From Trueperella sp. (lineage in GTDB: Bacteria > Actinomycetota > Actinomycetes > Actinomycetales > Actinomycetaceae), in NCBI GenBank assembly GCA_022783305.1, contig JALEWQ010000044.1, positions 1 to 64,000 on the forward strand: a DNA stretch of 64,000 bases, given 5' to 3'. The stretch's first letter is position 1. Each line of letters begins with the position of its first letter. The translations under genes and the position numbers were made by a program. Positions 1 to 10,134 of this stretch are shown here, one piece after another. The notes under the pieces were generated by a model that saw only the letters and a list, made by a program, of their open reading frames with translations, was not told the DNA's origin and ran no database searches.

Positions 1-50
1 TAAGCACGCCGCCAGCGTTCGTCCTGAGCCAGGATCAAACTCTCCACAAA
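1..50 (-). rRNA. rrs: 16S rRNA gene, 5' end only
   Basis: Read on the minus strand, the first ~50 bases carry the universal bacterial 16S 5' end (GAGTTTGATCCTGGCTCAG, then the ACGAACGCTGGCGGCG block). The gene runs off the left edge. The exact mature 5' end near 46-50 is inferred from other actinobacteria. The leader and promoter lie at 51-360. Confidence 0.97.
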
Positions 51-331
51 AAACCAAACCCACCAAGCACAAAACCCAGCAGGAAAGATCCAAACAGAAA
101 GCCAAAACAGACTCAAAAAACCAGAAAAACTGGCAAAAAAAACTGCAACCAACCCAACCCAACAAAAAGCCAAGCCAAGCCAGCCACAACAACAACCAAC
201 CCAACCAAAAAGGAAGAGCCAGCCATCAAAAAAACACAACATAAAAAGCTGACACACTATTGAGATATCAAACAACACACCCACATCCGAAAACATCCGT
301 CATACCGGAAACTTCCGAAGGGAGGAAGGCT
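51..331 (-). other. 16S rRNA leader (transcribed spacer)
   Basis: This is a gene-free stretch between the rRNA promoter and the 16S gene. On the transcribed strand it is T/G-rich with very few C residues, unlike the high-GC surroundings. It contains a small hairpin at 121-133 (CCAG-TTTTT-CTGG) and the conserved processing/antitermination motif at 251-280. I see no ORF worth calling in it. Confidence 0.8.
251..280 (-). promoter_or_regulatory. rRNA leader motif (boxA-like / RNase III stem region)
   Basis: The minus strand reads TGTTTGATATCTCAATAGTG, very close to the leader motif (TGTTTGAGAACTCAATAGTG) found upstream of 16S genes in mycobacteria, streptomycetes and micrococci. There it contributes to antitermination and pre-16S processing. 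Function here is by analogy. Confidence 0.75.
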
Positions 332-360
332 AGATTAGCATTCCCGCCGCCGCTTGTCAA
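332..360 (-). promoter_or_regulatory. rRNA operon promoter
   Basis: On the minus strand a consensus -35 TTGACA (355-360) and a -10 TAATCT (332-337) are separated by exactly 17 nt. This is the strongest sigma-A-type promoter in the window. The predicted transcription start is near 325, giving a leader of ~275 nt before 16S. Confidence 0.88.
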
Positions 361-423
361 AACCGGTTAAGATCCTGACGTCGAAGAGCGCAACTTGTCC
401 GAAGAATTTGCTTCTTTGGACTT

Positions 424-443
424 CGTTGCTCTCCGCGGCAACG
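424..443 (-). terminator. hairpin after metal ABC operon (weak terminator candidate)
   Basis: A 6-bp stem (CGTTGC / GCAACG) with an 8-nt loop lies just past the stop codon of the last permease gene. A second imperfect hairpin lies at 398-420. Neither has a clear U tract, so this is a weak call. Confidence 0.35.
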
Positions 444-453
444 AATAAATACT

Positions 454-1416
454 TTACGCACGAACGGCGTCAGCGTCAAATTCTTGTACGGTGTCGCTGG
501 TCACAGCGATAAAACCGCGAGATTCCGCCATTTCTCCGTTTCCCGTAACTTGCGCTGCCCTGCGTTCGCGCCGCCGCCGGATTTCCTTGACACCCATGAA
601 GGCGACGAAGATGAGACCGTCGACGAAGGCCATGGTCGGCGTCGTGGGTACATCTGCGAGCCAGGCGACGAGGAAACCGCCGACGGCCGAGGCAGCGGCA
701 ACCCCCAACGACGACGCGAGCATCACCGGCAAGCTACGTGAGAACAGGAGTGCAGTTGCGGCCGGCACCACCATGAGCGCGATGACGAGGATTGCCCCCG
801 CCACGTTGAAAGCCGTGACAACGGTCAAGGCGACAAGAATCATGAAGACGGTATCGACGATCTTGACGGGCATACCGGAGACCACGGCAAAGTCGCGATC
901 AAAGGTGGAGGCCTGCAGAACACGGTAGGTCACCGCCATGAAGGCCGCGTTCACCACGGCCACCCCGAGAAGGATCCACATCATCCGCGGTCCCATGTCA
1001 AACCGGCCGAGGGCAACGTGCTCGGTCGGCAGCGCCATGAGGTTGAGGTCGCCCACGAGCACCGTATCGGCGCAAATGTGCACGTTCGAAAGCCGAGTGG
1101 AGAGCAGTAGCACGCCGAGCGCGAAGAGCGCGGGGTAGATTGCCCCCTGGTTGGCGTCGCCGGCGAGTAGACCCGACCCCTTAAGCCGATCTGCGCCGAT
1201 CACGACGATGAGACCGCACACCGTGGCGATGAGCGTCATGAGCGGTGAGTGTGTGCTGCCCGAGACGATCGCGCCGATGACGATCCCCGGCAGAACCGCG
1301 TGCGAGAGCGCGTCGACCAGCATGGACTGCCCACGTAGCACCAGGAAGGTACCCGGCAGGGCACAGGTGAGTGCCGTCGTGAGTGCGAGCAGAAGCACGG
1401 AAAGAATGAAGGTCAT
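454..1416 (-). CDS. metal (Mn/Zn-type) ABC transporter permease, second subunit
   Basis: This 320-residue polytopic membrane protein is of the ABC-3 (MntC/ZnuB/TroC-D) family, with about eight or nine hydrophobic segments. It opens with the family pattern in which an early loop reads LRGQSMLVDALSHAVLPG. The C-terminal ~45 residues are hydrophilic and charged, an extended cytoplasmic tail. Its start overlaps the stop of the upstream permease by 4 nt (ATGA), so the two are translationally coupled and probably form a heterodimeric channel with the ATPase at 2300-3019. Metal specificity cannot be read from the permease. The family assignment is firm. Confidence 0.9.
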   Translation of the reverse strand: MTFILSVLLLALTTALTCALPGTFLVLRGQSMLVDALSHAVLPGIVIGAIVSGSTHSPLMTLIATVCGLIVVIGADRLKGSGLLAGDANQGAIYPALFALGVLLLSTRLSNVHICADTVLVGDLNLMALPTEHVALGRFDMGPRMMWILLGVAVVNAAFMAVTYRVLQASTFDRDFAVVSGMPVKIVDTVFMILVALTVVTAFNVAGAILVIALMVVPAATALLFSRSLPVMLASSLGVAAASAVGGFLVAWLADVPTTPTMAFVDGLIFVAFMGVKEIRRRRERRAAQVTGNGEMAESRGFIAVTSDTVQEFDADAVRA

Positions 1417-2303
1417 GCGACGGCCCTCCGAACCCTCGCGGCACGTCGGCGCGACATCCTCCGCGGCGAAAAGACGAGCGCAACGAGGAAGACGGCGAAG
1501 AGAATCAGGACGACGACGGGTCCCGTCGGCACGCGCCCGGCCGTGACGGAGAAGTAGGCCCCGGCGAGGCCAGAAACTCCCCCGATCGCTGCAGAGCCGG
1601 CGACGAGCCCAGACATCGAAGAAGTGAACTGGCGTGCGGCGGCTGGCGGCATGATCGCGAAGGCGACCACAAGGATCATCCCCACCGCCTTGATGCCAAC
1701 AACAATCGCCACAGTGGTGGTCACGATGACGAGGGCCTCCATCGTGCGTGGCTTGAAGCCCTGGACGTGTGAGGCCACCTCGTCGAAACAGTAGAGCTTG
1801 ATCTCCTTCCAGAACGCCACCAGGGTCAGGAGCGCGAGGCCTCCGAGGATGGCGACGGTGACGATGTCGACCTGACGCATCGTTGCGGCGTTACCGAAAA
1901 GGTAGCTGTCTATCCCGCCGCGGTTCGGCAGGCTGGAGTGGTTGACGAGGTAGAGGCCGATCATGCCGCCGCCGTAGAAGATCGCCATGGAAATTGCCAT
2001 GGCGGCGTCGACGCCGACCCGTCGGCGCGCAATCGCGTTGGTCAGTAGGAGCGCAAGGATAGAGGCGATCGTTCCGCCCACCGTCAAAACGAGGATGGAG
2101 CGTCCGTCCAGGCCCAGGAGCGTGGCGAGAACGAAGGCGCCGATGACGCCGGCGAGCGAGGAGTGGCCGACGACGTCGGAGGCCAGCGACTGCCTGCGAA
2201 GGTAGAGGATCGCGCCCAGTGCGCCGGCGAGTGCCCCGATAAGGATCGTGCCGATGGCCGTGGTGCGGAAGGCGTACGTACCAAAGAATTCGGCGAGGCT
2301 CAC
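1413..2303 (-). CDS. metal (Mn/Zn-type) ABC transporter permease, first subunit
   Basis: This 296-residue ABC-3 family permease has about eight membrane segments and the early motif LRRQSLASDVVGHSSLAG, the counterpart of the same loop in the next gene. It begins with GTG, and the GTG overlaps the stop of the ATPase gene by 4 nt (GTGA). A basic C-terminus (RRMSRRRAARVRR) is expected on the cytoplasmic side. Two different permeases in tandem are typical of Tro/Mts-type Mn/Zn importers, whereas simple Znu systems have one. Role inferred from family and operon. Confidence 0.9.
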   Translation of the reverse strand: MSLAEFFGTYAFRTTAIGTILIGALAGALGAILYLRRQSLASDVVGHSSLAGVIGAFVLATLLGLDGRSILVLTVGGTIASILALLLTNAIARRRVGVDAAMAISMAIFYGGGMIGLYLVNHSSLPNRGGIDSYLFGNAATMRQVDIVTVAILGGLALLTLVAFWKEIKLYCFDEVASHVQGFKPRTMEALVIVTTTVAIVVGIKAVGMILVVAFAIMPPAAARQFTSSMSGLVAGSAAIGGVSGLAGAYFSVTAGRVPTGPVVVLILFAVFLVALVFSPRRMSRRRAARVRRAVA

Positions 2304-3019
2304 GGGATCACCTCCGCAAGCCCGTAGGCGCGGTGGATGGTCTCAGCTGTGAAGGCATGCTCGAGCGGGCCGCTCGCCTCGACCCGGCCCTCACGCAGGA
2401 GTGTCGCGTGAGTACAAAAGTCTTTGACCGTGGCGAGGTCGTGGTGCACGACGCCGATGGCTCGCCCCTCGCCCGCAAGCGAACGCAGGACGTCGGTGAT
2501 GGCCAGGGCCGAGGCGATATCGACGCCCGCGAATGGCTCATCAAGCAGGAGGAGGTCGGGCTGACCGGCGAGCGTTCGAGCGAGGAAGGTGCGCTGTTTC
2601 TGCCCACCGGACAGCTCCGAGATGTGCCGGCCCGCGAGGTCGGTGATCGACAGGCGCTCCATCGCTTCCTGCGCCAAGGCTCGCTGCGGCGGACCGGGGC
2701 GCCGTAGCCAGCCGAGCCGCCCGTATGTGCCCATGAGGACGACGTCGCCGACAGTGGCTGGAAAGTCCCAGTCGACCGCCGCCACCTGCGGCATGTAGCC
2801 CACGCGGTGACGGACGGCGGACAGCGGCTGGCCGAAGAAGGCCGCCGAACCGGCCAGAGGAGGAACAAGGCCGAGCGCGGCCTTGATAAGCGTGGACTTG
2901 CCCGCGCCGTTTGGCCCCAGAATCGCCATGATCTGTCCGGCGCCTATGGACATAGTGGCGCCATGGAGCACCACGCGTCCGCGATAGCCCGCGGTCAAAG
3001 ATGTGATCTCAAGGTGCAT
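2300..3019 (-). CDS. metal (Mn/Zn-type) ABC transporter ATP-binding protein
   Basis: This 239-residue ABC ATPase has the Walker A motif GPNGAGKST near residue 36, the signature LSGGQKQR near 138, the Walker B/D-loop LLLLDEPFAGVD near 158, and an H-loop in VVHHDL. It powers metal uptake with the two permeases downstream and the lipoprotein upstream. A strong ribosome binding site (GGGGAGG) precedes the ATG. The gene is 38 nt after the lipoprotein stop codon and overlaps the first permease by 4 nt, so all four genes form one operon. Confidence 0.93.
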   Translation of the reverse strand: MHLEITSLTAGYRGRVVLHGATMSIGAGQIMAILGPNGAGKSTLIKAALGLVPPLAGSAAFFGQPLSAVRHRVGYMPQVAAVDWDFPATVGDVVLMGTYGRLGWLRRPGPPQRALAQEAMERLSITDLAGRHISELSGGQKQRTFLARTLAGQPDLLLLDEPFAGVDIASALAITDVLRSLAGEGRAIGVVHHDLATVKDFCTHATLLREGRVEASGPLEHAFTAETIHRAYGLAEVIP

Positions 3020-3057
3020 TGTTCCTCCCCTAGCTCTTGGTTGACTTGATTGCCCCG

Positions 3058-3990
3058 TTACTTCAGACCGGCAACGATGGCGTCGACGTTGTGCTGGAAG
3101 GCGCCTAGGTAGGTGTCGACGGGAGCCTCCACGCCAAGCGTGTCAGCGAAGAGCTCGTCGTCGGCAATCTTAACGTCCCAGCCTGCAGCTTTGACGGCGT
3201 CCTGCAGGTGCTTGATGACCTCGGGGTTCTTGAGATTGTCTGCGAAGAGGACGGGGACCTTCTTCTCGGCGATGAGTTTGGCGAGCTCGTTGATCTGGAC
3301 GGCCGACATCTCGGACTCGGAGGAGACGAAATCGGTGGCGTAGATGTCGAGGTCGTAGGTGCGCCCGAGGTAGTTGAAGGCGTCGTGTCCGGTGACGAGG
3401 GTGCGGCGGTCGGCGGGGATCTTGGCGAACTCAGCCTTGGCAGCCTCGTGCATCGCTTGGATCTTGCCGTTGTACTCGGCGGCGTTGTCACGGTAGGTCT
3501 TGGCGTTGTCCGGATCGATCTGTGCGAGCTTCTCGGCGGTGGCTGTCACCACGAGCTGCCAGGCGACCGGGTCGTTCCAGATGTGCGGATCGTGGCCCTC
3601 GATCTTTCCATCCTCTTCCCACGGGAGGAGGTCGGATTCGGGGATCGCCTCGCCGGCGGGGAGCTGGCGGTCGCCGAGCTTGTCGAACTGGGCCATCATC
3701 TTGTGCTCCATGTCGTGGCTGGTCCACACCACGAGGTCCGCCTTGCCGATCTTTTCGGTGTCGGCGGTGGTCAGCTCCTGCGTGTGCGGGTCGCCGCCGG
3801 GGCCGACGAGCACGGTGAGGTCGGCGTCGGGTGCGATGTTGGTGATCGCGTCCCCAAGGTACCCGGTGGTCGCCACGATGGTGAGCTTGCCGTCCGAGTC
3901 CTTGCCGCCGGCATTATCCTGCGCGCAGGCCGTCACGGACAGCGCGAGCACCGAGGCGGTAGCGAGGCCGAGAAGTCTTTTAATAGTCAT
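3058..3990 (-). CDS. metal-binding lipoprotein of ABC transporter (TroA/ZnuA/PsaA family)
   Basis: Extracytoplasmic solute-binding protein, 310 residues from the chosen start. It has a lipoprotein signal peptide with lipobox VTAC (lipidated Cys22). Likely metal ligands are His69 (GGDPHTQE), His136 (DPHIWND) and His202 (TGHDAF), plus an Asp near the C-terminus (FADN). There is no His-rich loop as in most Zn-specific ZnuA, but the third ligand looks like His, not the Glu of PsaA, so Mn versus Zn is open. An ATG two codons upstream (3996) exists, but the AGAGAAAG ribosome binding site fits the ATG at 3990. A DtxR-like inverted repeat sits just upstream. Confidence 0.9.
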   Translation of the reverse strand: MTIKRLLGLATASVLALSVTACAQDNAGGKDSDGKLTIVATTGYLGDAITNIAPDADLTVLVGPGGDPHTQELTTADTEKIGKADLVVWTSHDMEHKMMAQFDKLGDRQLPAGEAIPESDLLPWEEDGKIEGHDPHIWNDPVAWQLVVTATAEKLAQIDPDNAKTYRDNAAEYNGKIQAMHEAAKAEFAKIPADRRTLVTGHDAFNYLGRTYDLDIYATDFVSSESEMSAVQINELAKLIAEKKVPVLFADNLKNPEVIKHLQDAVKAAGWDVKIADDELFADTLGVEAPVDTYLGAFQHNVDAIVAGLK

Positions 3991-4002
3991 AGCCATCTTT
4001 CT

Positions 4003-4018
4003 CTTAGGGAACCCTTAG
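4003..4018. promoter_or_regulatory. DtxR/MntR-like inverted repeat upstream of metal ABC operon
   Basis: CTTAGGGAACCCTTAG is a 16-bp imperfect palindrome (6 of 8 positions pair) with TTAGG-type half sites, as used by DtxR-superfamily metalloregulators. It lies 12 nt upstream of the lipoprotein start codon, placed to block transcription when metal is replete. No regulator gene of this family is in the window. Confidence 0.5.
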
Positions 4019-4089
4019 TGGATTCGGTACAATCAAACTACAGTTTTCGCCCTACCGCAACCTAGGACCTTCGGCCAAGCGATAGCAGG

Positions 4090-4121
4090 AAAAAGGCGCC
4101 GGGGAACCCCGGCGCCTTTTT
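4090..4121 (-). terminator. tyrS: intrinsic terminator of tyrS
   Basis: A near-perfect stem (AAAAAGGCGCCGGGG / CCCCGGCGCCTTTTT, 2-nt loop) is flanked by A and T tracts and lies 13 nt past the tyrS stop. It is symmetrical and could stop transcription from either side. Confidence 0.9.
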
Positions 4122-4134
4122 CCTCGCTGCGAAC

Positions 4135-5391
4135 CTAGATCCGGATCGCCGTCATATTCTTCTTGCCCTTGCGCAACAACACGAGCGAACCGGGCAGGAC
4201 ATCACTGGCCTCGATCACCCTCTCAGCATCCGCGACCTTGGCGTTGTTGATATACACGCCACCGCCGTCGATCGTTCGGCGCGCCGCACCCGCCCCCTTT
4301 TCCAGCCCGAGGGAGACGAGGATGTCCACCACGGCATCGCCAACCTTCGCCTCCGCCGAGGGAAGCTCGGCCGTCGCGTCGTGCAGCGTGCGCTCGTCCA
4401 GCCCCGCCGGCTCAGCCTTGCCAAACAGCACGAGCGAGGCCTGCTTGGCACGTTCGGTCGCCTCGGCGCCGTGGACCCAGGTAGTGACCTCCTCGGCCAG
4501 TACCCGTTGCGCCTCGCGCGCCTGGGGTCGCTGCGCGACCTCGGCCTCAAGCTCCTCTATCCTCTGCCGATCCAGGAAGGTGAAGACCTTGAGCATTCGG
4601 ACCACGTCCTCGTCGGCCGTGTTCAGCCAGAACTGGTAGAACTTGTAGGGGCTGAGCATCTCGGGGTTGAGCCACACGGCGCCGCCCTCGGTCTTGCCGA
4701 ACTTCGTGCCGTCGGCCTTGGTGATGAGCGGGTTGGTCAGCACGTGCACCGACTCCCCTTCCGTCTTGCGGATGAGGTCGAGGCCTCCCACGAGGTTGCC
4801 CCACTGGTCGTCCCCGCCCACCTCGAGCGTGCAACCATATCTGCGGTAGAGCTGGAGGTAGTCGTTGGCCTGGAGGATCTGGTAGGAGAACTCGGTGTAG
4901 GACAGGCCCTCCTCCGATTCGAGGCGCCGCCGGACGATGTCCTTGTTCAGCATGGTGCCCATGCGGAAGTACTTGCCAAGGTCGCGCAGGAAGTCGATCG
5001 CCGACAGCTCATTGGTCCAGTCGAGGTTGTTGACTGTCCGGGCGGCGTGCTCCCCCTCAAAGTCGAGCAGGCTCTCCAGTTGCCCGCGCAGCGCCTCGGC
5101 CCAGCCGGCCACCACGTCCTTCGTGTTGAGCTGGCGCTCTCCCTTGGCGCGCGGGTCGCCGATTAGCCCGGTGGCCCCGCCCACGAGCACGAGCGGGTTG
5201 TGACCCGCCATCTGCAGGTGGCGCATGACCTTGACCGCCACGAGGTGGCCGTGGTGGAGGGAGGCCGCCGTCGGGTCGAAGCCGCAATAGAAGGTTACCG
5301 GGCCGTCCGAGAGCGCCTTGCGCAGCTGGTCGATATCGGAGGTCTGGGCGATTAGCCCGCGCCATTGCAGTTCATCGAGGACGTCGGTCAC
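4135..5391 (-). CDS. tyrS: tyrosyl-tRNA synthetase
   Basis: Class I aminoacyl-tRNA synthetase that charges tRNA-Tyr. The HIGH-type motif is HHGHL (near residue 47) and the KMSKS-type motif is KFGKT (near 230). A C-terminal S4-like RNA-binding domain ends the protein. Total length is 418 residues, normal for bacterial TyrRS. An ATG at 5406 is in frame, but AAAGG lies 7 nt before the GTG at 5391, and the protein then begins at TDVLDELQWRGLIAQ as in relatives, so GTG is preferred. tyrS closes the ancestral pheST-arg-tyrS gene order. Confidence 0.95.
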   Translation of the reverse strand: MTDVLDELQWRGLIAQTSDIDQLRKALSDGPVTFYCGFDPTAASLHHGHLVAVKVMRHLQMAGHNPLVLVGGATGLIGDPRAKGERQLNTKDVVAGWAEALRGQLESLLDFEGEHAARTVNNLDWTNELSAIDFLRDLGKYFRMGTMLNKDIVRRRLESEEGLSYTEFSYQILQANDYLQLYRRYGCTLEVGGDDQWGNLVGGLDLIRKTEGESVHVLTNPLITKADGTKFGKTEGGAVWLNPEMLSPYKFYQFWLNTADEDVVRMLKVFTFLDRQRIEELEAEVAQRPQAREAQRVLAEEVTTWVHGAEATERAKQASLVLFGKAEPAGLDERTLHDATAELPSAEAKVGDAVVDILVSLGLEKGAGAARRTIDGGGVYINNAKVADAERVIEASDVLPGSLVLLRKGKKNMTAIRI

Positions 5392-5526
5392 TTCATTGCC
5401 TTTCATTCGCGTTCGCCGCCGTGGCGAACCACATCAATTTTGCCCTATCCGCTTCGCTTGGCTCAATTCTAACCTTCTTCACGACGCCGGTAAGGCAGTG
5501 CCGCATCTACGTGTCGACGAACACCG

Positions 5527-5555
5527 TTGACGAAATGTAGTATGTCTACTACACT
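5527..5555 (+). promoter_or_regulatory. promoter of ABC-2 exporter operon
   Basis: -35 TTGACG (5527-5532) and -10 TACACT (5550-5555) are separated by 17 nt, giving a start near 5562 and a short leader that holds AGGAGG at 5577-5582. The spacer contains a perfect palindrome. Confidence 0.75.
5536..5553. promoter_or_regulatory. perfect palindromic operator in ABC-2 promoter
   Basis: TGTAGTATGTCTACTACA has perfect 7-bp arms with a 4-nt centre. It fills most of the -35/-10 spacer and overlaps the -10 box, the classic position for a repressor. The operon's own small HTH protein (7227-7451) is one candidate ligand; a distant GntR-, PadR- or BlaI-type repressor is another. Confidence 0.65.
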
Positions 5556-5586
5556 TTGTTCCGTCAAGACGATATCAGGAGGCTTT

Positions 5587-6411
5587 ATGCTAACCGTCAC
5601 CGACGTATGCTTCGCCTACGGCAAGAACGAGGTTCTGAAGGGCGTCTCGCTCAGCCTCGATGCCGGCGAGCTTCTCGCCGTTCTCGGACCCAACGGAGCC
5701 GGCAAGACCACGCTTATCGAGATCATCCTCGGTACCTACGCCCCGGCGTCGGGAACCGTGTCCGTCTTCGACGGCGGGCCCGTCTGGACGCGCATCGGGT
5801 TGGTCCAGCAGCACTGGACGGACCACGCCAAGTGGCGCGTGTGTGATCAGCTGGGTTGGGTTGAGCAGGCATTCAAGGCAGCTGGCCGACCAACCCACGA
5901 CGTCGACGAGCTGCTCGCCCGCGTAGGGCTCTCCGACAAGAAGGACCAGCGCCTCGGCCAGCTCTCGGGCGGCCAACGCCGGCGGGCAGACTTCGCCACA
6001 GCACTCATTGGCCAGCCGGACCTGCTCATCCTCGACGAGCCGACTACCGGGCTCGATCCAGCCGGCAAGCTCGAGATCCACGACCTCATCTCCGACGCCG
6101 CTGACCGCGGAACCGGCGTCCTCATGACCACCCACGATCTGACCGAGGCTGAGAAGCTCTCCACCAAGATCGCCATCATTAACGACGGCGTCGTCGCAGC
6201 CCGCGGCACCGCAACGGAGCTACGCGAGAAGCTCGTGCGCCCGGCCGAGGTGACATGGGTGGAGGGAGGGACGCGCCAGGTCCATCCGACCGAGCATGTT
6301 GAGCAGTTCGTTTCCACCCTCGATCTGTCGGCGATCACCGGCCTGACCATCACCCGACCCACTCTCGAAGACGCCTACCTCGAGCTGGTCGGCCACCAGC
6401 GCGCCAGTTAA
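5587..6411 (+). CDS. ABC-2 type transporter ATP-binding protein
   Basis: This 274-residue ATPase has Walker A GPNGAGKTT (near residue 38), signature LSGGQRRR (near 131), Walker B ILDEPTTGLD and H-loop TTHDL. It ends with the C-terminal extension typical of CcmA/DrrA-like exporters. The start at 5587 is chosen because AGGAGG lies 4 nt upstream; an in-frame ATG at 5527 lies inside the promoter and is rejected. It is followed after 12 nt by its permease. The substrate is unknown; such systems often export drugs, lipids or peptides. Confidence 0.9.
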   Translation: MLTVTDVCFAYGKNEVLKGVSLSLDAGELLAVLGPNGAGKTTLIEIILGTYAPASGTVSVFDGGPVWTRIGLVQQHWTDHAKWRVCDQLGWVEQAFKAAGRPTHDVDELLARVGLSDKKDQRLGQLSGGQRRRADFATALIGQPDLLILDEPTTGLDPAGKLEIHDLISDAADRGTGVLMTTHDLTEAEKLSTKIAIINDGVVAARGTATELREKLVRPAEVTWVEGGTRQVHPTEHVEQFVSTLDLSAITGLTITRPTLEDAYLELVGHQRAS

Positions 6412-6423
6412 GGAGAAAAAACG

Positions 6424-7227
6424 ATGTCTTTTGCCAAGGCTGTCAAGATCCAGGCCGTCGCAGACCTGCGCCCACAACTCCTCGGTCTGTCCACGCTCAA
6501 CATCCTCATCATCCCCGCCCTGTGGACCTTCCTCGGGCGCCGATTGACGGGCACGATCGGGGACCTCGACGTCAGCGCGGGTCACTACCTCATTGCCAGC
6601 TCGCTCGTCGGTTTCTCGGCGATGGTGGCCTACCAGATCGCGGCGGAGATGTATAACGAATACATGGCTGGCACGCTGTTGCGGGTGCGGACTTTGCCGA
6701 AGGGGGTGAAGATTTGGTCGACGGCGAAGCTCGCGACCTCGGCGGGGGTTATCCTCGTCCCCCAGGCGCTCATCCTCCTCGCCACGGTCCTCTTCATCCC
6801 CGGCTTCAACCTGACGTGGACGAAGATGGCACTCGCGATCCCCTTCCTCCTCCTCACCCTCGCCGCCACGGCGCCGCTCGGCTTCATCATCGGCGCCTTC
6901 ACGCGCTCGACAACAGCACTCCTCATCGGCATGCTTGTTTTCATGGCGCTGATGGCGATCTCGGGGATCTTCTTCCCCCTCGACGTACTACCAGGCTGGC
7001 TCCAGGCCGTATCGAAGCCGCTGCCGTTCTACCACGCCGGCATCGTCTCGCGCTGGGTGTTCATCGGAGGGACCGGAAACATCGCGATGTCGGCTTCGGT
7101 GCTAGCCGCGTGGGCCATCCTCGGGATGATCGTGGCCCGCAAGGCGATAACCTTGAGCTTTAGCAAGGTCAGCATGGGTACCGTGGCGCGCGCCCAGCAA
7201 AAGATGAAGAACACCCTGGGAATCTGA
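6424..7227 (+). CDS. ABC-2 type transporter permease
   Basis: This 267-residue membrane protein has six hydrophobic segments. The last cytoplasmic loop and the stretch near 185-200 (FPLDVLPGWLQAVSKPLPFYH) match the conserved C-terminal signature of ABC-2 permeases. AGGAGA precedes the ATG. It forms the channel for the ATPase encoded just upstream, and its stop overlaps the start of the HTH gene (TGATG), so the three are one operon. Confidence 0.9.
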   Translation: MSFAKAVKIQAVADLRPQLLGLSTLNILIIPALWTFLGRRLTGTIGDLDVSAGHYLIASSLVGFSAMVAYQIAAEMYNEYMAGTLLRVRTLPKGVKIWSTAKLATSAGVILVPQALILLATVLFIPGFNLTWTKMALAIPFLLLTLAATAPLGFIIGAFTRSTTALLIGMLVFMALMAISGIFFPLDVLPGWLQAVSKPLPFYHAGIVSRWVFIGGTGNIAMSASVLAAWAILGMIVARKAITLSFSKVSMGTVARAQQKMKNTLGI

Positions 7228-7451
7228 TGAAAGAAGACGTCGTATACAATCGGATCGCCCTGCTCCGTACGGACCGGGGCGTGTCTCGGCGCGAGCTCGC
7301 CGAGGCACTCGGCGTGCATTACCAGACCATAGGTTATCTTGAGCGCGGCGAGTACGCGCCCTCGCTCCATTTGGCCCTTCGCATCGCGGCATTCTTTGAC
7401 CTGCCGCTCGAGCGGGTGTTCTCCCTTGAGGAGTTTCCGCCGCTCGCCTAG
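7227..7451 (+). CDS. small Xre-family HTH transcriptional regulator
   Basis: This 74-residue protein is almost entirely one Cro/C1-type helix-turn-helix domain. Residues 9-62 contain RRELAEALGVHYQTIGYLERGEYAPS, the YozG-like pattern common next to exporters. It has no ligand domain. It is translationally coupled to the permease gene (1-nt overlap), which suggests feedback control of the operon, perhaps through the palindrome at 5536-5553. Binding is not shown by the sequence. Confidence 0.88.
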   Translation: MKEDVVYNRIALLRTDRGVSRRELAEALGVHYQTIGYLERGEYAPSLHLALRIAAFFDLPLERVFSLEEFPPLA

Positions 7452-7456
7452 CGCAA

Positions 7457-7495
7457 CGCCCGCGGCCGCCAGTGCGAGACCGGCGGCCGCGGGCG
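7457..7495. terminator. shared hairpin between exporter operon and argH
   Basis: A 14-bp perfect GC stem (CGCCCGCGGCCGCC / GGCGGCCGCGGGCG, 11-nt loop) lies between two convergent genes. It has no U tract. The position supports a bidirectional terminator. Confidence 0.65.
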
Positions 7496-7507
7496 GATGC
7501 TAGGGAT

Positions 7508-10061
<2,554 letters not shown>

Positions 10062-10073
10062 TTGCGAATACTT

Positions 10074-10087
10074 CCCCCGCGCGGGGG
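10074..10087. repeat. GC palindrome between galE and argF
   Basis: CCCCCGCGCGGGGG is a perfect 14-bp palindrome 13 nt after galE. It may help stop galE transcripts but has no U tract. It lies 33 nt before the argF -10 box. Confidence 0.4.
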
Positions 10088-10119
10088 TGAAATCCGATGC
10101 CCTGTGGCGTGCGTGCGGA

Positions 10120-10134
10120 TACACTACCACCATG
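10120..10134 (+). promoter_or_regulatory. argF: argF -10 box directly upstream of ATG (leaderless start)
   Basis: TACACT (10120-10125) ends 6 nt before the argF ATG, so transcription should begin at or next to the A of ATG. No purine-rich ribosome binding site exists upstream. No good -35 is seen at 16-18 nt spacing. Confidence 0.6.
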
